A DNA stretch of 64,000 bases. Source: Paenibacillus radicis (ex Xue et al. 2023). Lineage in GTDB: Bacteria; Bacillota; Bacilli; Paenibacillales; NBRC-103111. Numbering within the stretch: position 1 is the first letter of the stretch; each line of letters starts with the position of its first letter. The translations under genes were made by a program, and so were the position numbers. The DNA lies in contig NZ_JANQBD010000018.1 in the NCBI RefSeq assembly GCF_024722015.1, positions 124,001 to 188,000 of the forward strand. Reading direction: 5' to 3'. This document shows, one piece after another, positions 54,145 to 62,636 of the stretch. Under the pieces are notes generated by a model. That model saw nothing but the letters and a program-made list of their open reading frames with translations. It had not been told where the DNA came from and did not search any database.

Positions 54145-54321
54145 GTGAATACGATGGATTTTCATCATACTCAGCATGGAATCGGTACAACATATACTCA
54201 TTTGGTATTTGGCGTTATTTTTATTGTAATTACAATTGCAGGCTATTTCTACGCTGCAATTTTAAAGAAAGGACATGGAATCCATTCAAAAAAAGGATCG
54301 GGATTCAGCATTTACATTTAA
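54145..54321 (+). CDS. Small single-span membrane protein, unknown
   Basis: A 58-residue protein starting at GTG 54145 with AAGGAGG at 54131-54137. His-rich N-terminus (MDFHHTQHGIGTTYTHL), one membrane helix (LVFGVIFIVITIAGYFYAAI) and a basic tail. I do not recognise it. The longer frame from 54103 lies inside the terminator and is not used. Confidence 0.6.
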   Translation: MNTMDFHHTQHGIGTTYTHLVFGVIFIVITIAGYFYAAILKKGHGIHSKKGSGFSIYI

Positions 54322-54380
54322 CAGTTGAATGTTATTGTAGATAGGTAATCAAAATGTTCTGGCAAACAGGGGGGATTGAT

Positions 54381-55154
54381 GTGAAACTTGCTGTTATATC
54401 TGACATACATGGAAATTTGACGGCATTAGAAGCCGTTCTAAATGATATTGCAAAAGAAGCGGTTGATAAAGTAATTTGTTTAGGTGATATTGCTTATAAG
54501 GGACCTGAACCTGGGGAATGTGTCTCGGAAATACGAAGACTTGGTATTCCATGTGTTTATGGAAATACAGATTTATATCTTTTGGGGGCTACGGATATTA
54601 AAAATCTTCAGTCACATGAGTCTTCCTATATCCCAAGTCAAGATGAGCTGCCTTACCTGAATTGGCATATCGAACGTATGTCAAATTTAGATATTGAATA
54701 TTTGTCAAAATTACCTTTTGAATACCGTTTTGAAGTAGATGGCCAATCGTTTCTTTTCGTTCATGGAACTCCAAAAGACTGTTATTCGGCGATTCAACCA
54801 CATGATTCTATCCAATATGTTGAATCTAGTATCGCAAATATTCGGGCAGATTGGTTAATCATGGGTCATATACATAAACAGTTTATTTTCCGAAGTGCAA
54901 ATACGGTTTTGGTGAATGCTGGAGCGGTTGGGTTCTCATTAGATGGCGATTCGAGAGCGGCTTACGTCACTATTGATACTAGACGGGATAAAGTTACTTT
55001 ACATAGAGTCAATTATGATATTGAGAAAGCTGTTCAATCTGCTAAAAAAAGATTTTTTTGTTTTTCACCAGAATGGTATGGGGAAGCATTGCTTAAAGGT
55101 TGGTGGGAACCCATTCCCTATCCTGAACGAAAGAAAATAGATTTCCCTAATTGA
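54381..55154 (+). CDS. Metallophosphoesterase (YfcE/calcineurin-like)
   Basis: A 257-residue phosphoesterase with the classic two-metal blocks: SDIHGNLTALEAVL, CLGDIAYKGPEP, YGNTD, FVHGTP and MGHIHKQF. Cytoplasmic. The frame is open from 54354, but GGGGGGATT before the GTG at 54381 fixes a start giving the standard MKLAVISDIHGN opening. Substrate (phosphodiester or nucleotide) unknown; not obviously tied to the sugar genes. Confidence 0.88.
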   Translation: MKLAVISDIHGNLTALEAVLNDIAKEAVDKVICLGDIAYKGPEPGECVSEIRRLGIPCVYGNTDLYLLGATDIKNLQSHESSYIPSQDELPYLNWHIERMSNLDIEYLSKLPFEYRFEVDGQSFLFVHGTPKDCYSAIQPHDSIQYVESSIANIRADWLIMGHIHKQFIFRSANTVLVNAGAVGFSLDGDSRAAYVTIDTRRDKVTLHRVNYDIEKAVQSAKKRFFCFSPEWYGEALLKGWWEPIPYPERKKIDFPN

Positions 55155-55347
55155 TCTGTCATATTGAACAAGTGGATGCGCAAATAACGGCTGCCAATGG
55201 AGGCCTTATTAAGCTAAGGAGAGACGAGAGCTGAATAGCAGCAAGCAGAGGGCTGCTGATGAAACAAACGGCAGCCGCCCTGTGCTTAGTTAAATACTGA
55301 TAGGGGGGACCCTGATCATAAGTAACGACAAGTTTTCGTTAAAAAGC

Positions 55348-55812
55348 TTAATTTGCAAGGGTCTTGGTAGACATATCAAAATCAACCTCTTCAATAAATT
55401 CGATAACTTCTCCGTTGGGACTGTGAATGACAGCGTTCTTGACTACAAGGGGTGGTTCACCAAGTGAAAGGTAATCCGGTTCTATAAAAGCCTTTGCTCC
55501 GTGAGCAAGGGCTTTTTGAAACATTTCATCTACATTATTCACATAGAAGGCTAAATGTAATAATGCTCCATGAGCTATATCTTCTTCAGACGATGCTTTC
55601 TTGCCTTGAGCAGGGATGACAGCGTCGTTATCAAAGATCTCAATACAGGTTCTTTGATCAGGTGAAACTAGCATGGAAGCTTCTTTGATTTGAAAGGATG
55701 GCAGCCGCCAATGATGACCAACCTTGAACCCTAAAACTTCAGTATAGAATGTAATAGTTGCTTTATAGTTTTTGGCTTGGATCGCCACATGTGAAAGGCC
55801 GTTCACGCTCAT
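55348..55812 (-). CDS. VOC (glyoxalase/dioxygenase superfamily) protein
   Basis: A 154-residue protein: GLSHVAIQAKNYKATITFYT, LLHLAFYVNNVDEMFQKAL and HSPNGEVIEFIEEV give the usual His/Glu metal positions. ATG with AGGAGAAA. Single gene. Function not determinable; similar proteins are often called glyoxalases or resistance proteins. Confidence 0.83.
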   Translation of the reverse strand: MSVNGLSHVAIQAKNYKATITFYTEVLGFKVGHHWRLPSFQIKEASMLVSPDQRTCIEIFDNDAVIPAQGKKASSEEDIAHGALLHLAFYVNNVDEMFQKALAHGAKAFIEPDYLSLGEPPLVVKNAVIHSPNGEVIEFIEEVDFDMSTKTLAN

Positions 55813-55976
55813 TCGAAATTTCTCCTTATTTATAAGTGTTTTTATTTTTATAGTATACAGATATTAACTTGTTGAAATACATATGTTATATGAGGAAATC
55901 GTGGTAAAGTAGTTAATAAATATAAGCTAATTTGATTGATATGGCTTAATTTATAGATTTTAATCCAGGGGGTCTT

Positions 55977-56417
55977 ATGCATATGGATCATCTAATCGAT
56001 GATATTGACAAAAAGATTTTGCAGCTGCTTCAGCATAATGCACGAATGTCTATCTCTCAAATCAGTAAAGAAATTAGTATGTCCCAACCTTCGGTTAAGG
56101 AAAGGATTTTGAAGCTAGAAGACAAAAAGATCATTACCGAGTATTCGACACAATTTAATTTAAGGAATCTGAATCGAGGCATGACTACTTTTATTTTGCT
56201 GAAAACTGAACATTGCCAGGAGATCGTTGATTTTTGTGACAAGGCTAGGGAAGTAACAGATTTATATCGAATAAGCGGGGAATATAATTATCTTATCAAG
56301 GTACAAACGGCATCCATTGAGGAACTTGCCGAATTTCAGGATTCCCTCATAAAGCTAGGGCCTTCAAAGTCTCATATCAGTTTGAAAAATATATTGGAAC
56401 ACAGAGTTTTGCTCTAA
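55977..56417 (+). CDS. Lrp/AsnC family transcriptional regulator
   Basis: A 146-residue regulator with an N-terminal HTH (LQLLQHNARMSISQISKEIS, then SQPSVKERILKLED) and a C-terminal RAM ligand domain. Two ATGs (55977 and 55983) follow CAGGGGGTC; either may be used. It is divergent from the VOC gene at 55348 and may control it. Confidence 0.87.
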   Translation: MHMDHLIDDIDKKILQLLQHNARMSISQISKEISMSQPSVKERILKLEDKKIITEYSTQFNLRNLNRGMTTFILLKTEHCQEIVDFCDKAREVTDLYRISGEYNYLIKVQTASIEELAEFQDSLIKLGPSKSHISLKNILEHRVLL

Positions 56418-56548
56418 ATCTGCCAAAATCATTCTGAAAATGATAGCTTATCAAACTTGCCGTTATAGTCAGCGTGCTGAATCGATGTTTGCTTTTCGAG
56501 ATCAGATTTCGCGGAATCTCCAACGATTTCTCCTTCAGATCTCCCTCA

Positions 56549-57433
56549 CTATTCCCGATCGTCACGCAATAGCTTTTCTATTAACCAAGGTTTAATTAAA
56601 GGTAACACCGTTGCTGGTTGCATGGCTTTCGTATGATCCATGTCGTTTCCCTTCAAGATTTCAACATCCCATTCGAGCTCATTTAGTTGATTCTCATTTC
56701 TCTCCAGTAAACCGACGATATCGACCGTCACACTCCCAAAGTTCTCGCCATACACGATGGTATCCTTCTCTCCCGCAAAGGCAAACTTCGGAAGCTGCAG
56801 TCTGTCTTGTATGCTTCGGTCATCAAAACCCATTAAATTTTGATACAGGGTCATAAATTGCTTTGCAACCCGGGGATCAATCTTCACGGTGATATTGTCC
56901 CAATCAAACGCTTCAGGGTTTTCGGATGGCTGATGGGAAGTAACGGTGTTTTGTTCGTTCTGCAGCGCCTGCTCGTAGGCTTTGTTAGTCACCGTCATCA
57001 TTTCCAAGTATGGTCCATTATATGGCGGGTACCCACCCATAATTAAGCTCTCCAGTCGATCGGTTCGGATGGCCAGTTGCAGTCCCACCAAAGCCAGCCA
57101 GGAATAGCCATAGTAGCTGAAGGATCGAATTTGCATCTCATCAGCGATCCGCAACAAATCCTTCACGACCTGTTCCGGCGTCAGGTGATCCGGGTTTGGA
57201 TAAGCCAATAAATGTCCTTCATAATCGAAATAGAGAACCTGAAAGATATCCGCAAGTCCTTCGACAAAATGCTCACCTAGTTCCGGATCTACCCCCCACA
57301 TATTCAATTTTTCGGCTTCTTCACCATAGACCGTTTTTTTAGCAATTGGCAGCATGATTGTCTTTCTATCGGGATTTCCGGCCAATCGAACCTCAATTTC
57401 TGAACCATTCATCAGCTTCACCATTTTTATCAA
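56549..57433 (-). CDS. Alpha/beta hydrolase
   Basis: About 294 residues. The nucleophile elbow is YYGYSWLALVG (GxSxxxG type), the acid is likely in FAGEKDTIVYGE and the His in GNDMDHTKAM near the end. The frame is open from 57442, but AGGAG at 57442-57446 is eight bases before the TTG at 57433, so that start is preferred over the ATG at 57424. It is divergent from a double-MerR regulator, its probable controller. Confidence 0.78.
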   Translation of the reverse strand: MIKMVKLMNGSEIEVRLAGNPDRKTIMLPIAKKTVYGEEAEKLNMWGVDPELGEHFVEGLADIFQVLYFDYEGHLLAYPNPDHLTPEQVVKDLLRIADEMQIRSFSYYGYSWLALVGLQLAIRTDRLESLIMGGYPPYNGPYLEMMTVTNKAYEQALQNEQNTVTSHQPSENPEAFDWDNITVKIDPRVAKQFMTLYQNLMGFDDRSIQDRLQLPKFAFAGEKDTIVYGENFGSVTVDIVGLLERNENQLNELEWDVEILKGNDMDHTKAMQPATVLPLIKPWLIEKLLRDDRE

Positions 57434-57588
57434 CCAGATCACTCCTAAATTGCTTTTATATAATGATCATATAACATTTATGCAAGATTTCGGTTTGGAC
57501 TATCTTTTAGCTTAATATGACGTACAATATGTGTATAAATCTTGTTGTAGCAGTTGAAGGTTTCACTTTAAATATTGGAGTGATCATA

Positions 57589-58341
57589 ATGGAAGTTACC
57601 TATATGCCTAAACGTATTGCCAAGAAACTAAATGTCAGTACGACCACCCTAAGAAGGTATGAAGAACAAGGCTTGATACCGGAAGTGCCGAGAACAGCCA
57701 GCAATCGCAGATGCTATACTTCTACTCATCTGCAAGCTTTTGTTACCATTCGAGCATTGTTAAAAGGACATGATATTCCTGTCATCTATGAGGCAATGAG
57801 AAAAATAAAGCACGGGCATACAGTAGAATCCCTTTGGCTAATCAATGCTCAACAACATAACATTCAAATGGAAAAACAGCGAGTTGAAGAAGTTTTGACA
57901 ATGATCAAACAAACCGACTTCTCTGGATTCAGAAATATGAAGGTAAGTGATGCAATGACGATCGGTGAAGTTTCTGCAATTGCCGGGGTCAACCCCTCAG
58001 CCATTAGACATTGGGAAAAAGAGGGGCTGATACATTCGAGGAGAAATGAAGAAAATGGGTACAGAGTGTATACATCGCATGAATTAAAAAAAATTATCGT
58101 GATCAGCAGCTTAAGAAAAACAGTCTACTTCATAGAGAGCATGAAGCAGTTGCTTGATGACTTAGAAACACAAACGATGGCTTCGATAGAAAGATCCTTT
58201 CAACTAGCTCTGAAAAAACTGAATGATCAGTTAACACTACAATATCAAGGAATCGCCGAATTGATGAGCTATATACAAAAAATAAACATGTGCGGGGACA
58301 CAAGCATAATACCAATACATCATAACGAGGCGGCCAACTGA
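57589..58341 (+). CDS. MerR-like regulator with two HTH domains
   Basis: A 250-residue protein with two MerR-type HTH units in one chain: RIAKKLNVSTTTLRRYEEQG near the N-terminus and TIGEVSAIAGVNPSAIRHWE at about 125. Each is followed by a wing with an Arg-Tyr pattern (NRRCYTS; GYRVYTS) and then a coiled coil. Most MerR proteins have one HTH and dimerise; here the second unit could make the chain a pseudo-dimer. Start by GGAGTGAT at about 57577; the frame is open from 57517. Confidence 0.82.
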   Translation: MEVTYMPKRIAKKLNVSTTTLRRYEEQGLIPEVPRTASNRRCYTSTHLQAFVTIRALLKGHDIPVIYEAMRKIKHGHTVESLWLINAQQHNIQMEKQRVEEVLTMIKQTDFSGFRNMKVSDAMTIGEVSAIAGVNPSAIRHWEKEGLIHSRRNEENGYRVYTSHELKKIIVISSLRKTVYFIESMKQLLDDLETQTMASIERSFQLALKKLNDQLTLQYQGIAELMSYIQKINMCGDTSIIPIHHNEAAN

Positions 58342-58450
58342 TCTGGCTGACACGCTGCGATACGTGCAAGTATGCATCATAAAGAATTGCTTGTAAAATC
58401 ATATTCCCTGAATTTATAATAAAATAATCTGTTCTAATGAGGTGAAGTGG

Positions 58451-58480
58451 ATGTCAATCCGTAACGTTCGAGGTATTTAG
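58451..58480 (+). CDS. Leader peptide of the methyltransferase
   Basis: GAGGTG at 58439-58444 lies six bases before an ATG opening MSIRNVRGI and stopping at TAG. The stop overlaps the left arm of the stem that follows, so ribosomes stalled on the peptide would open it. This is the standard build of ribosome-mediated, antibiotic-induced attenuators (erm, vml types). Confidence 0.6.
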   Translation: MSIRNVRGI

Positions 58481-58680
58481 TTTTCGGGCTGGAAAAAACG
58501 CGTACCAGCCATCAAGGGGGTTCTATACCCTTTTGACATATGAAAACTAAAACTTTGGATGGTGTCGGCTATCATCACTTACGTTAAAGCCAAAGGATAC
58601 CAGGGGTTGTCTGAATAAGTGGGCTGATGAGCTATCATCTTGCCTCCTATTCAGTAAATTCTAAAATCCTTTGGCTTTTA
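58476..58680 (+). promoter_or_regulatory. Attenuator-like leader RNA before the methyltransferase
   Basis: Stem A: TTTAGTTTTC (58476-58485) with GAAAACTAAA (58542-58551), ten perfect pairs, enclosing GGCTGG/CCAGCC. Stem B: AAAGCCAAAGGAT (58586-58598) with ATCCTTTGGCTTT (58666-58678), enclosing CTGAATA/TATTCAG and ending in TTTT, which looks like a terminator. CTTTGG at 58553-58558 can pair with CCAAAG at 58590-58595, giving a competing fold. GCTATCATC occurs twice (58568, 58631). Confidence 0.6.
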
Positions 58681-58706
58681 TTATCTCATTGAGAGGATTG
58701 AAAAAA

Positions 58707-59456
58707 ATGAACGAATTAGAGTATAAGAATTTTTACGATAGAGTTGGAAAAACAAACGGCTGGGATTTTAGTAAAGTTAGATGTATATCTGAAGGAGTAA
58801 ATTGGAATTTCTACAATGAAGTTTCCCAAAGATGCAAGAAATCAGACATATTGCTTGATATCGGCACTGGTGGAGGGGAAGCTCTGCTGTCTATTGCTGA
58901 GTTTGCTTTAATACTAGTCGGAATTGACAATTCAGCCGGAATGATTGAGGCCGCAAATGTTAATCTGAAATTATCAGGAAAATCAAATGTACGTATTTTG
59001 CAAATGGATGCTGACAAAATAGACTTTCCTAAGAACTTTTTTAACGTGGTATCTTGTAGGCATTCGCCCTTCTGTTCAAAAGAAGTAGCCAATGTATTGG
59101 TGAATGGTGGCATATTCCTTACGCAGCAAGTATGTGAAGAAGATAAACTCAATATTAAGCAGGCATTTGGGAGAGGGCAATCGTTCAGTAACCAAGACGG
59201 GACACTAAAAAATAGATATATATCAGAATTAAATGAAGCAGGATTTGTTGATATCCAGTCTTTTGAATTTGATGCAAGGGAGTATTACAAAACATACGAG
59301 GATCTAGTGTTCCTGTTAAAACATACACCGATCATCTCGAACTTTGGAAAAGTTGAGAATGACTTTACCGTACTAAAAAAATTCATTGAGGAAAATCAAA
59401 CAAGTAAGGGAATAATGACCAATTCCAAACGTTTTATGATCATCGCAAAAAAATAA
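58707..59456 (+). CDS. Class I SAM-dependent methyltransferase
   Basis: A 249-residue methyltransferase. SAM motif I is LLDIGTGGGEALLSIAE; motif II VGIDNSAGM; motif IV FFNVVSCRHSPFC. The frame is open from 58671, but that codon lies in the attenuator stem; GAGAGGA before the ATG at 58707 is better. The preceding leader peptide and terminator-like stem suggest expression induced by translation inhibitors, so an rRNA methyltransferase giving resistance is possible, though the sequence is not one of the known Erm or Cfr families. Confidence 0.85.
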   Translation: MNELEYKNFYDRVGKTNGWDFSKVRCISEGVNWNFYNEVSQRCKKSDILLDIGTGGGEALLSIAEFALILVGIDNSAGMIEAANVNLKLSGKSNVRILQMDADKIDFPKNFFNVVSCRHSPFCSKEVANVLVNGGIFLTQQVCEEDKLNIKQAFGRGQSFSNQDGTLKNRYISELNEAGFVDIQSFEFDAREYYKTYEDLVFLLKHTPIISNFGKVENDFTVLKKFIEENQTSKGIMTNSKRFMIIAKK

Positions 59457-59506
59457 GGAGAAAGAATAAGGCCATCTCACTAACGAAAAACAATAATTTA
59501 ACAACA

Positions 59507-59532
59507 AAGGGGCTGCCACTTGGCAGCCCCTT
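59507..59532. terminator. Terminator hairpin between convergent genes
   Basis: A perfect 11-base stem AAGGGGCTGCC / GGCAGCCCCTT with a four-base loop. It serves the methyltransferase and the convergent acetyltransferase. Confidence 0.85.
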
Positions 59533-59567
59533 CGCTCCGTCTGATTTGCAGCTAAGTGCTGACTTGT

Positions 59568-60095
59568 CTATTTCAATGATTTATACATAAAATGTCTAAT
59601 TTTATTATCCTTTTTAATACCTGTCCGGTAAATCTTCATTCCGATCTTACTTAAATTGTTGACGCTTGCTGCATTATCCGGATGTGCCGTGGATAATAAA
59701 TGCGTATACCCAGATTCCTTCGCACATAGTTCACGCTGCAACGAAAGATGATACTGAAACGATCTTCCGCGGTAATCCGGGTGTACGATGCACGAATCAA
59801 GCATTGCAACTTCATGGTACTCCTCTTGCGAAATATCATAATGTTGGGCAATATTATCGTGGTCACTACCAGGAAAGGATAGCACAGCATAAGCGGTCAG
59901 CCTATCCTCATTAAAAATGCCAAATATTCTGCCTCTTGCCTCAAAATGTCGAGATAGAAAGTCCTCATCGTCTTTGAAAAACCAGTCTTTATGTTCAAGT
60001 CTCCAGTAAACAAAATCAAGAAGATCAAGAACTTTTGGCAAATCTGAAGGCTGCAGTATGACCAAAAACAATCGCTCCCTATCTTTAAGATTCAT
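59568..60095 (-). CDS. GNAT family N-acetyltransferase
   Basis: About 175 residues from the ATG at 60095. Acetyl-CoA-binding block VAMLDSCIVHPDYRGRSFQY (RGRG-like P-loop variant), and STAHPDNAASVNNLSKIGM, the usual GNAT tail. The frame is open to 60221, but the added residues do not look like family sequence. No good ribosome binding site is seen before 60095, so the start is uncertain. Substrate unknown. Confidence 0.82.
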   Translation of the reverse strand: MNLKDRERLFLVILQPSDLPKVLDLLDFVYWRLEHKDWFFKDDEDFLSRHFEARGRIFGIFNEDRLTAYAVLSFPGSDHDNIAQHYDISQEEYHEVAMLDSCIVHPDYRGRSFQYHLSLQRELCAKESGYTHLLSTAHPDNAASVNNLSKIGMKIYRTGIKKDNKIRHFMYKSLK

Positions 60096-60221
60096 ATATA
60101 TTTTATCATGTGAGCGGCTTGTCTTGTTTGAAGTTACGGTTAAGAAAGTCCGTTTGCAAATGTTCAGAAGGCGCATAGAAGGATGTGCCTGCAAATACAA
60201 TAGTCGCGGGGAATCGGGCAA

Positions 60222-60729
60222 AAATCTTAAAACATATAACCGAGTAATGTATCAACTATCATTATTAATATCCATAAAAAGGAAATTGAAAATTGATGTC
60301 GAATTTTCACCTGAACGCAAAAATTAATGAGGTGGTAATAATGATTCAACCTCAATCAGAACTTGACCCTCGCCCGACCACTAGTCCTCACAAATAACTG
60401 CAAACATGCAGTTATTTTCCTACCGGAATTGCTGTAGAGAGAACAAACCTGCAAAAGTGCATCCATTTTCATGGAAAATGCTCCGGCTCAGCTAAAAATG
60501 AAAAAATAAATGCACATTTGCATGAATTCTTTGAGATTTCGGATCTACCGGCCAAAGGCTGTAAAAATGCAGGTTTTTGGGAGCAGGCCATGGCTTCGAG
60601 TCGAATAATTAGATTAAAGTCGTATGCGTTGTCATTACCGTTCTTACGTTTTTGTCTAGCGCTAGGCTGGACACGGAGACGAAATCGAATGACTTCGTCA
60701 AGCGCTGATTTTGGTTTTGAGTTGTAATA
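60222..60729. other. Stretch with a micro-ORF and hairpin but no supported gene
   Basis: GAGGTGG precedes an 18-codon frame at 60341-60397 (MIQPQSELDPRPTTSPHK) whose stop lies in a hairpin AAATAACTGC/GCAGTTATTT (60392-60417) followed by TT; it may be a leader. The 69-codon frame at 60518 has no ribosome binding site. Rest unassigned. Confidence 0.3.
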
Positions 60730-61079
60730 ATGGCATGGAATATTGGGTTACTTTGTATAAAGGCAGATCCAACCGTTGTCGAGGAGGAAACTTATATAGA
60801 CATTTTTTATAAATCCAAAGAAGTTTTGCATTTTGAAGAAATTACATCTGTGACAATGGGATCCTCACTTGGCGAATCTGAGTTTGTGAAATAGAGGAGA
60901 TGAATATTGTATGGATCAATCCATTTTGAGGGACGGGTTAACGATTATCTATTCATGCAAAAAAGAAACAGGTGACATTTGGCAGTAGTTTTTACATTGG
61001 TAACAACAGATGAGGGTAAAGGCCTGCTTTTTCACCAATCAAGTATCGGGTCGCTTGCCACCCTAAAGGATATGGTGTA
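60730..61079 (+). pseudogene. Decayed hypothetical gene
   Basis: An ATG at 60730 opens 54 codons (MAWNIGLLCIKADPTVVEEE, then FEEITSVTMGSS) and stops at TAG 60894. Beyond it, short pieces in other frames (LRDGLTIIYSCKKETGDIW, then KGLLFHQSSIGSLATL) look like the continuation of the same kind of protein. I believe this is a hypothetical protein of about 110 residues broken by a stop and frameshifts. I do not know the family. Confidence 0.4.
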
Positions 61080-61084
61080 ACTTA

Positions 61085-61098
61085 TATATAAATGTATA
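61085..61098 (+). promoter_or_regulatory. Candidate operator of the GntR-type regulator
   Basis: TATATAAATGTATA, 30 bases before the regulator's ATG. The reverse complement of 62270-62283 agrees at 13 of 14 positions. Similar placement before both genes suggests one protein binds both. Confidence 0.5.
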
Positions 61099-61128
61099 TA
61101 TTTGATAAGAAAAGCGACGGAGGAAGGT

Positions 61129-62181
61129 ATGAACAAAGATTTTACCCCAACCTATTACTCTATTAAACAAGATATCAGAGATAAAATAGCCGGAGGTATA
61201 TACAGTCCAGGTGAACTGTTGCCGAGCAGAAATGTCATGTGTGAGCTGTATGATTGCAGCTGGGGCACCTTGAATAGGGCTATTACGGAGCTTATACTCG
61301 AAGGTTTATTAACCGCGAGAAAAGGCAAAGGGACGTATGTGTCCAATCAAGAGCCCCCCCGGGAGAACAATCCCCACCAGGCAGCGGATACGTTGAATGT
61401 TTGGTTGTGCAACAAGCACCGCAGTGTATATGCCACCTTGTCGGAGATGATGGACGGCATGCGGGATGAAGCACATAAACGAGGCGTTTCCATTCGATTC
61501 CTGGATCTGGCAGATCTGCAATCGATCCCCCCTGGACTGGATGAATATATCATTGTTACCCCATCCAATGACCAATGGAATGTATTGGTTGATGCTCGGA
61601 ATAAAGGAGAGAGGTTCGTCGTATTGAACTCTAGCTGGGAGCAAGCTCCTTTTCCCTGTGTGGATTCGGATATATATGGCGCAGTATTTGAGGCTGTTGG
61701 CTATCTACTGAAGCAGGGCCATCAGCGGATCGGTTTGCTTGGCATCCGGGACGGATTTACCAACTATGAACGGAGGGTTGATTCGTTCCGGGACGCCTTT
61801 AAACAATATGGTGTTCCCTTGGAGAATCAGTGGATTGTTGGACGTCCGGAGGACAGGACAGAGGCTAAAGTGTTATATTCAAATTGGCTGGATCGTAATC
61901 CGGAGGTGACTGCGCTATTTGCTGCGGATTACACGACAACCTTAATATTGTTAGAACTTCTGCAGGAAAAGGGGATAACGATTCCAGCGGATTTGTCCTT
62001 GTTTATCGTAGGCACCCCACAGCATGCTTTTGTGCAAAACGGATCAGTTAGTGCCATAGTACAGCCCTTTCACGAAATGGGGCGATTGGCGGTAAGCCGA
62101 CTCCTGGAGAGGCAGCTTGATTCGGGCACGGAATTGCTTCCATGTGAATTGAAAATAGGCGATTCTGTTGTCGCTATCTAA
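61129..62181 (+). CDS. GntR-HTH regulator with LacI-type sugar-binding domain (AraR-like architecture)
   Basis: A 350-residue repressor. GntR winged HTH at about 5-75 (YSIKQDIRDKIAGGIYSPGE, LLPSRNVMCELYDCSWGTLN, RKGKGTYVS), followed by a periplasmic-binding/LacI-like effector domain (VDSDIYGAVFEAVGYLLKQG, HQRIGLLGIRDG, ALFAADYTT). Same layout as AraR. The frame is open from 61102 at a TTG, but GGAGG sets the ATG at 61129. It probably controls itself and the mutarotase-sulfatase operon, sensing a free sugar such as rhamnose. Confidence 0.88.
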   Translation: MNKDFTPTYYSIKQDIRDKIAGGIYSPGELLPSRNVMCELYDCSWGTLNRAITELILEGLLTARKGKGTYVSNQEPPRENNPHQAADTLNVWLCNKHRSVYATLSEMMDGMRDEAHKRGVSIRFLDLADLQSIPPGLDEYIIVTPSNDQWNVLVDARNKGERFVVLNSSWEQAPFPCVDSDIYGAVFEAVGYLLKQGHQRIGLLGIRDGFTNYERRVDSFRDAFKQYGVPLENQWIVGRPEDRTEAKVLYSNWLDRNPEVTALFAADYTTTLILLELLQEKGITIPADLSLFIVGTPQHAFVQNGSVSAIVQPFHEMGRLAVSRLLERQLDSGTELLPCELKIGDSVVAI

Positions 62182-62196
62182 TGGGTCTTCTAATTT

Positions 62197-62238
62197 AAAG
62201 CCGTATTCCGAGTGAGCATGATCGGAATACGGCTTTTT
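62197..62238 (+). terminator. Rho-independent terminator of the regulator gene
   Basis: A perfect 15-base stem AAAGCCGTATTCCGA / TCGGAATACGGCTTT with a 10-base loop, then T. Confidence 0.93.
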
Positions 62239-62239
62239 G

Positions 62240-62269
62240 TTGACAATAAATGGGTCGTTGCTTTACTAT
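62240..62269 (+). promoter_or_regulatory. Candidate promoter of the mutarotase-sulfatase operon
   Basis: Consensus TTGACA at 62240-62245 and TACTAT 18 bases later (62264-62269). It overlaps the edge of the operator motif at 62270-62283. Confidence 0.45.
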
Positions 62270-62283
62270 TATACATATATATA
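62270..62283 (-). promoter_or_regulatory. Second copy of the candidate GntR-regulator operator
   Basis: Read on the minus strand this is TATATATATGTATA, against TATATAAATGTATA at 61085. It lies at the predicted transcription start of the operon, 29 bases before the mutarotase gene. Confidence 0.5.
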
Positions 62284-62311
62284 AAGGTTGTGAGAAACAG
62301 GAGGTGACAGG

Positions 62312-62620
62312 ATGCACAGACGCGCTTTTTGTTTAACAATCCGATCTGGTATGGAGAATGAATATGATCGAAGGCACCGGGAGGTTTGGCCGGAGCTTTT
62401 GGTGCTGTTAAAGGATTGCGGTATCCGAAATTATTCGATTTTTCGTCAAGGTCAAAGCTTGTTTGGTTATATGGAAAGCGTCAATAACATCGATGAAGCT
62501 TTAATCCGACTAGACGCTCACCCCGTTCAGCGAAAATGGTACGATTATATGTCTGCCATTCTCATTCGGGATGGGGATAAGGGCATGACATTGCTGGATG
62601 AAGTATTTCATTTAGATTAA
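62312..62620 (+). CDS. rhaM: L-rhamnose mutarotase
   Basis: A 102-residue RhaM/DUF718 protein that interconverts the anomers of L-rhamnose. Family blocks: RAFCLTIRSGMENEYDRRH, VWPELLVLLKDCGIRNYSIF (with the active-site His just before) and RKWYDYMS near the end, close to the usual 104 residues. GGAGGTGA site with ATG. Its presence before a sulfatase suggests that the polymer degraded contains rhamnose, possibly sulfated. Some relatives act on fucose, so the sugar is likely but not certain. Confidence 0.88.
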   Translation: MHRRAFCLTIRSGMENEYDRRHREVWPELLVLLKDCGIRNYSIFRQGQSLFGYMESVNNIDEALIRLDAHPVQRKWYDYMSAILIRDGDKGMTLLDEVFHLD

Positions 62621-62636
62621 CAAAAGGAGCGAAAGT

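Noticed and set aside
60518..60727. A 69-codon frame as a gene
   Set aside because: No ribosome binding site, low-complexity Arg/Ser-rich end and no recognisable similarity; it lies in a decayed stretch.
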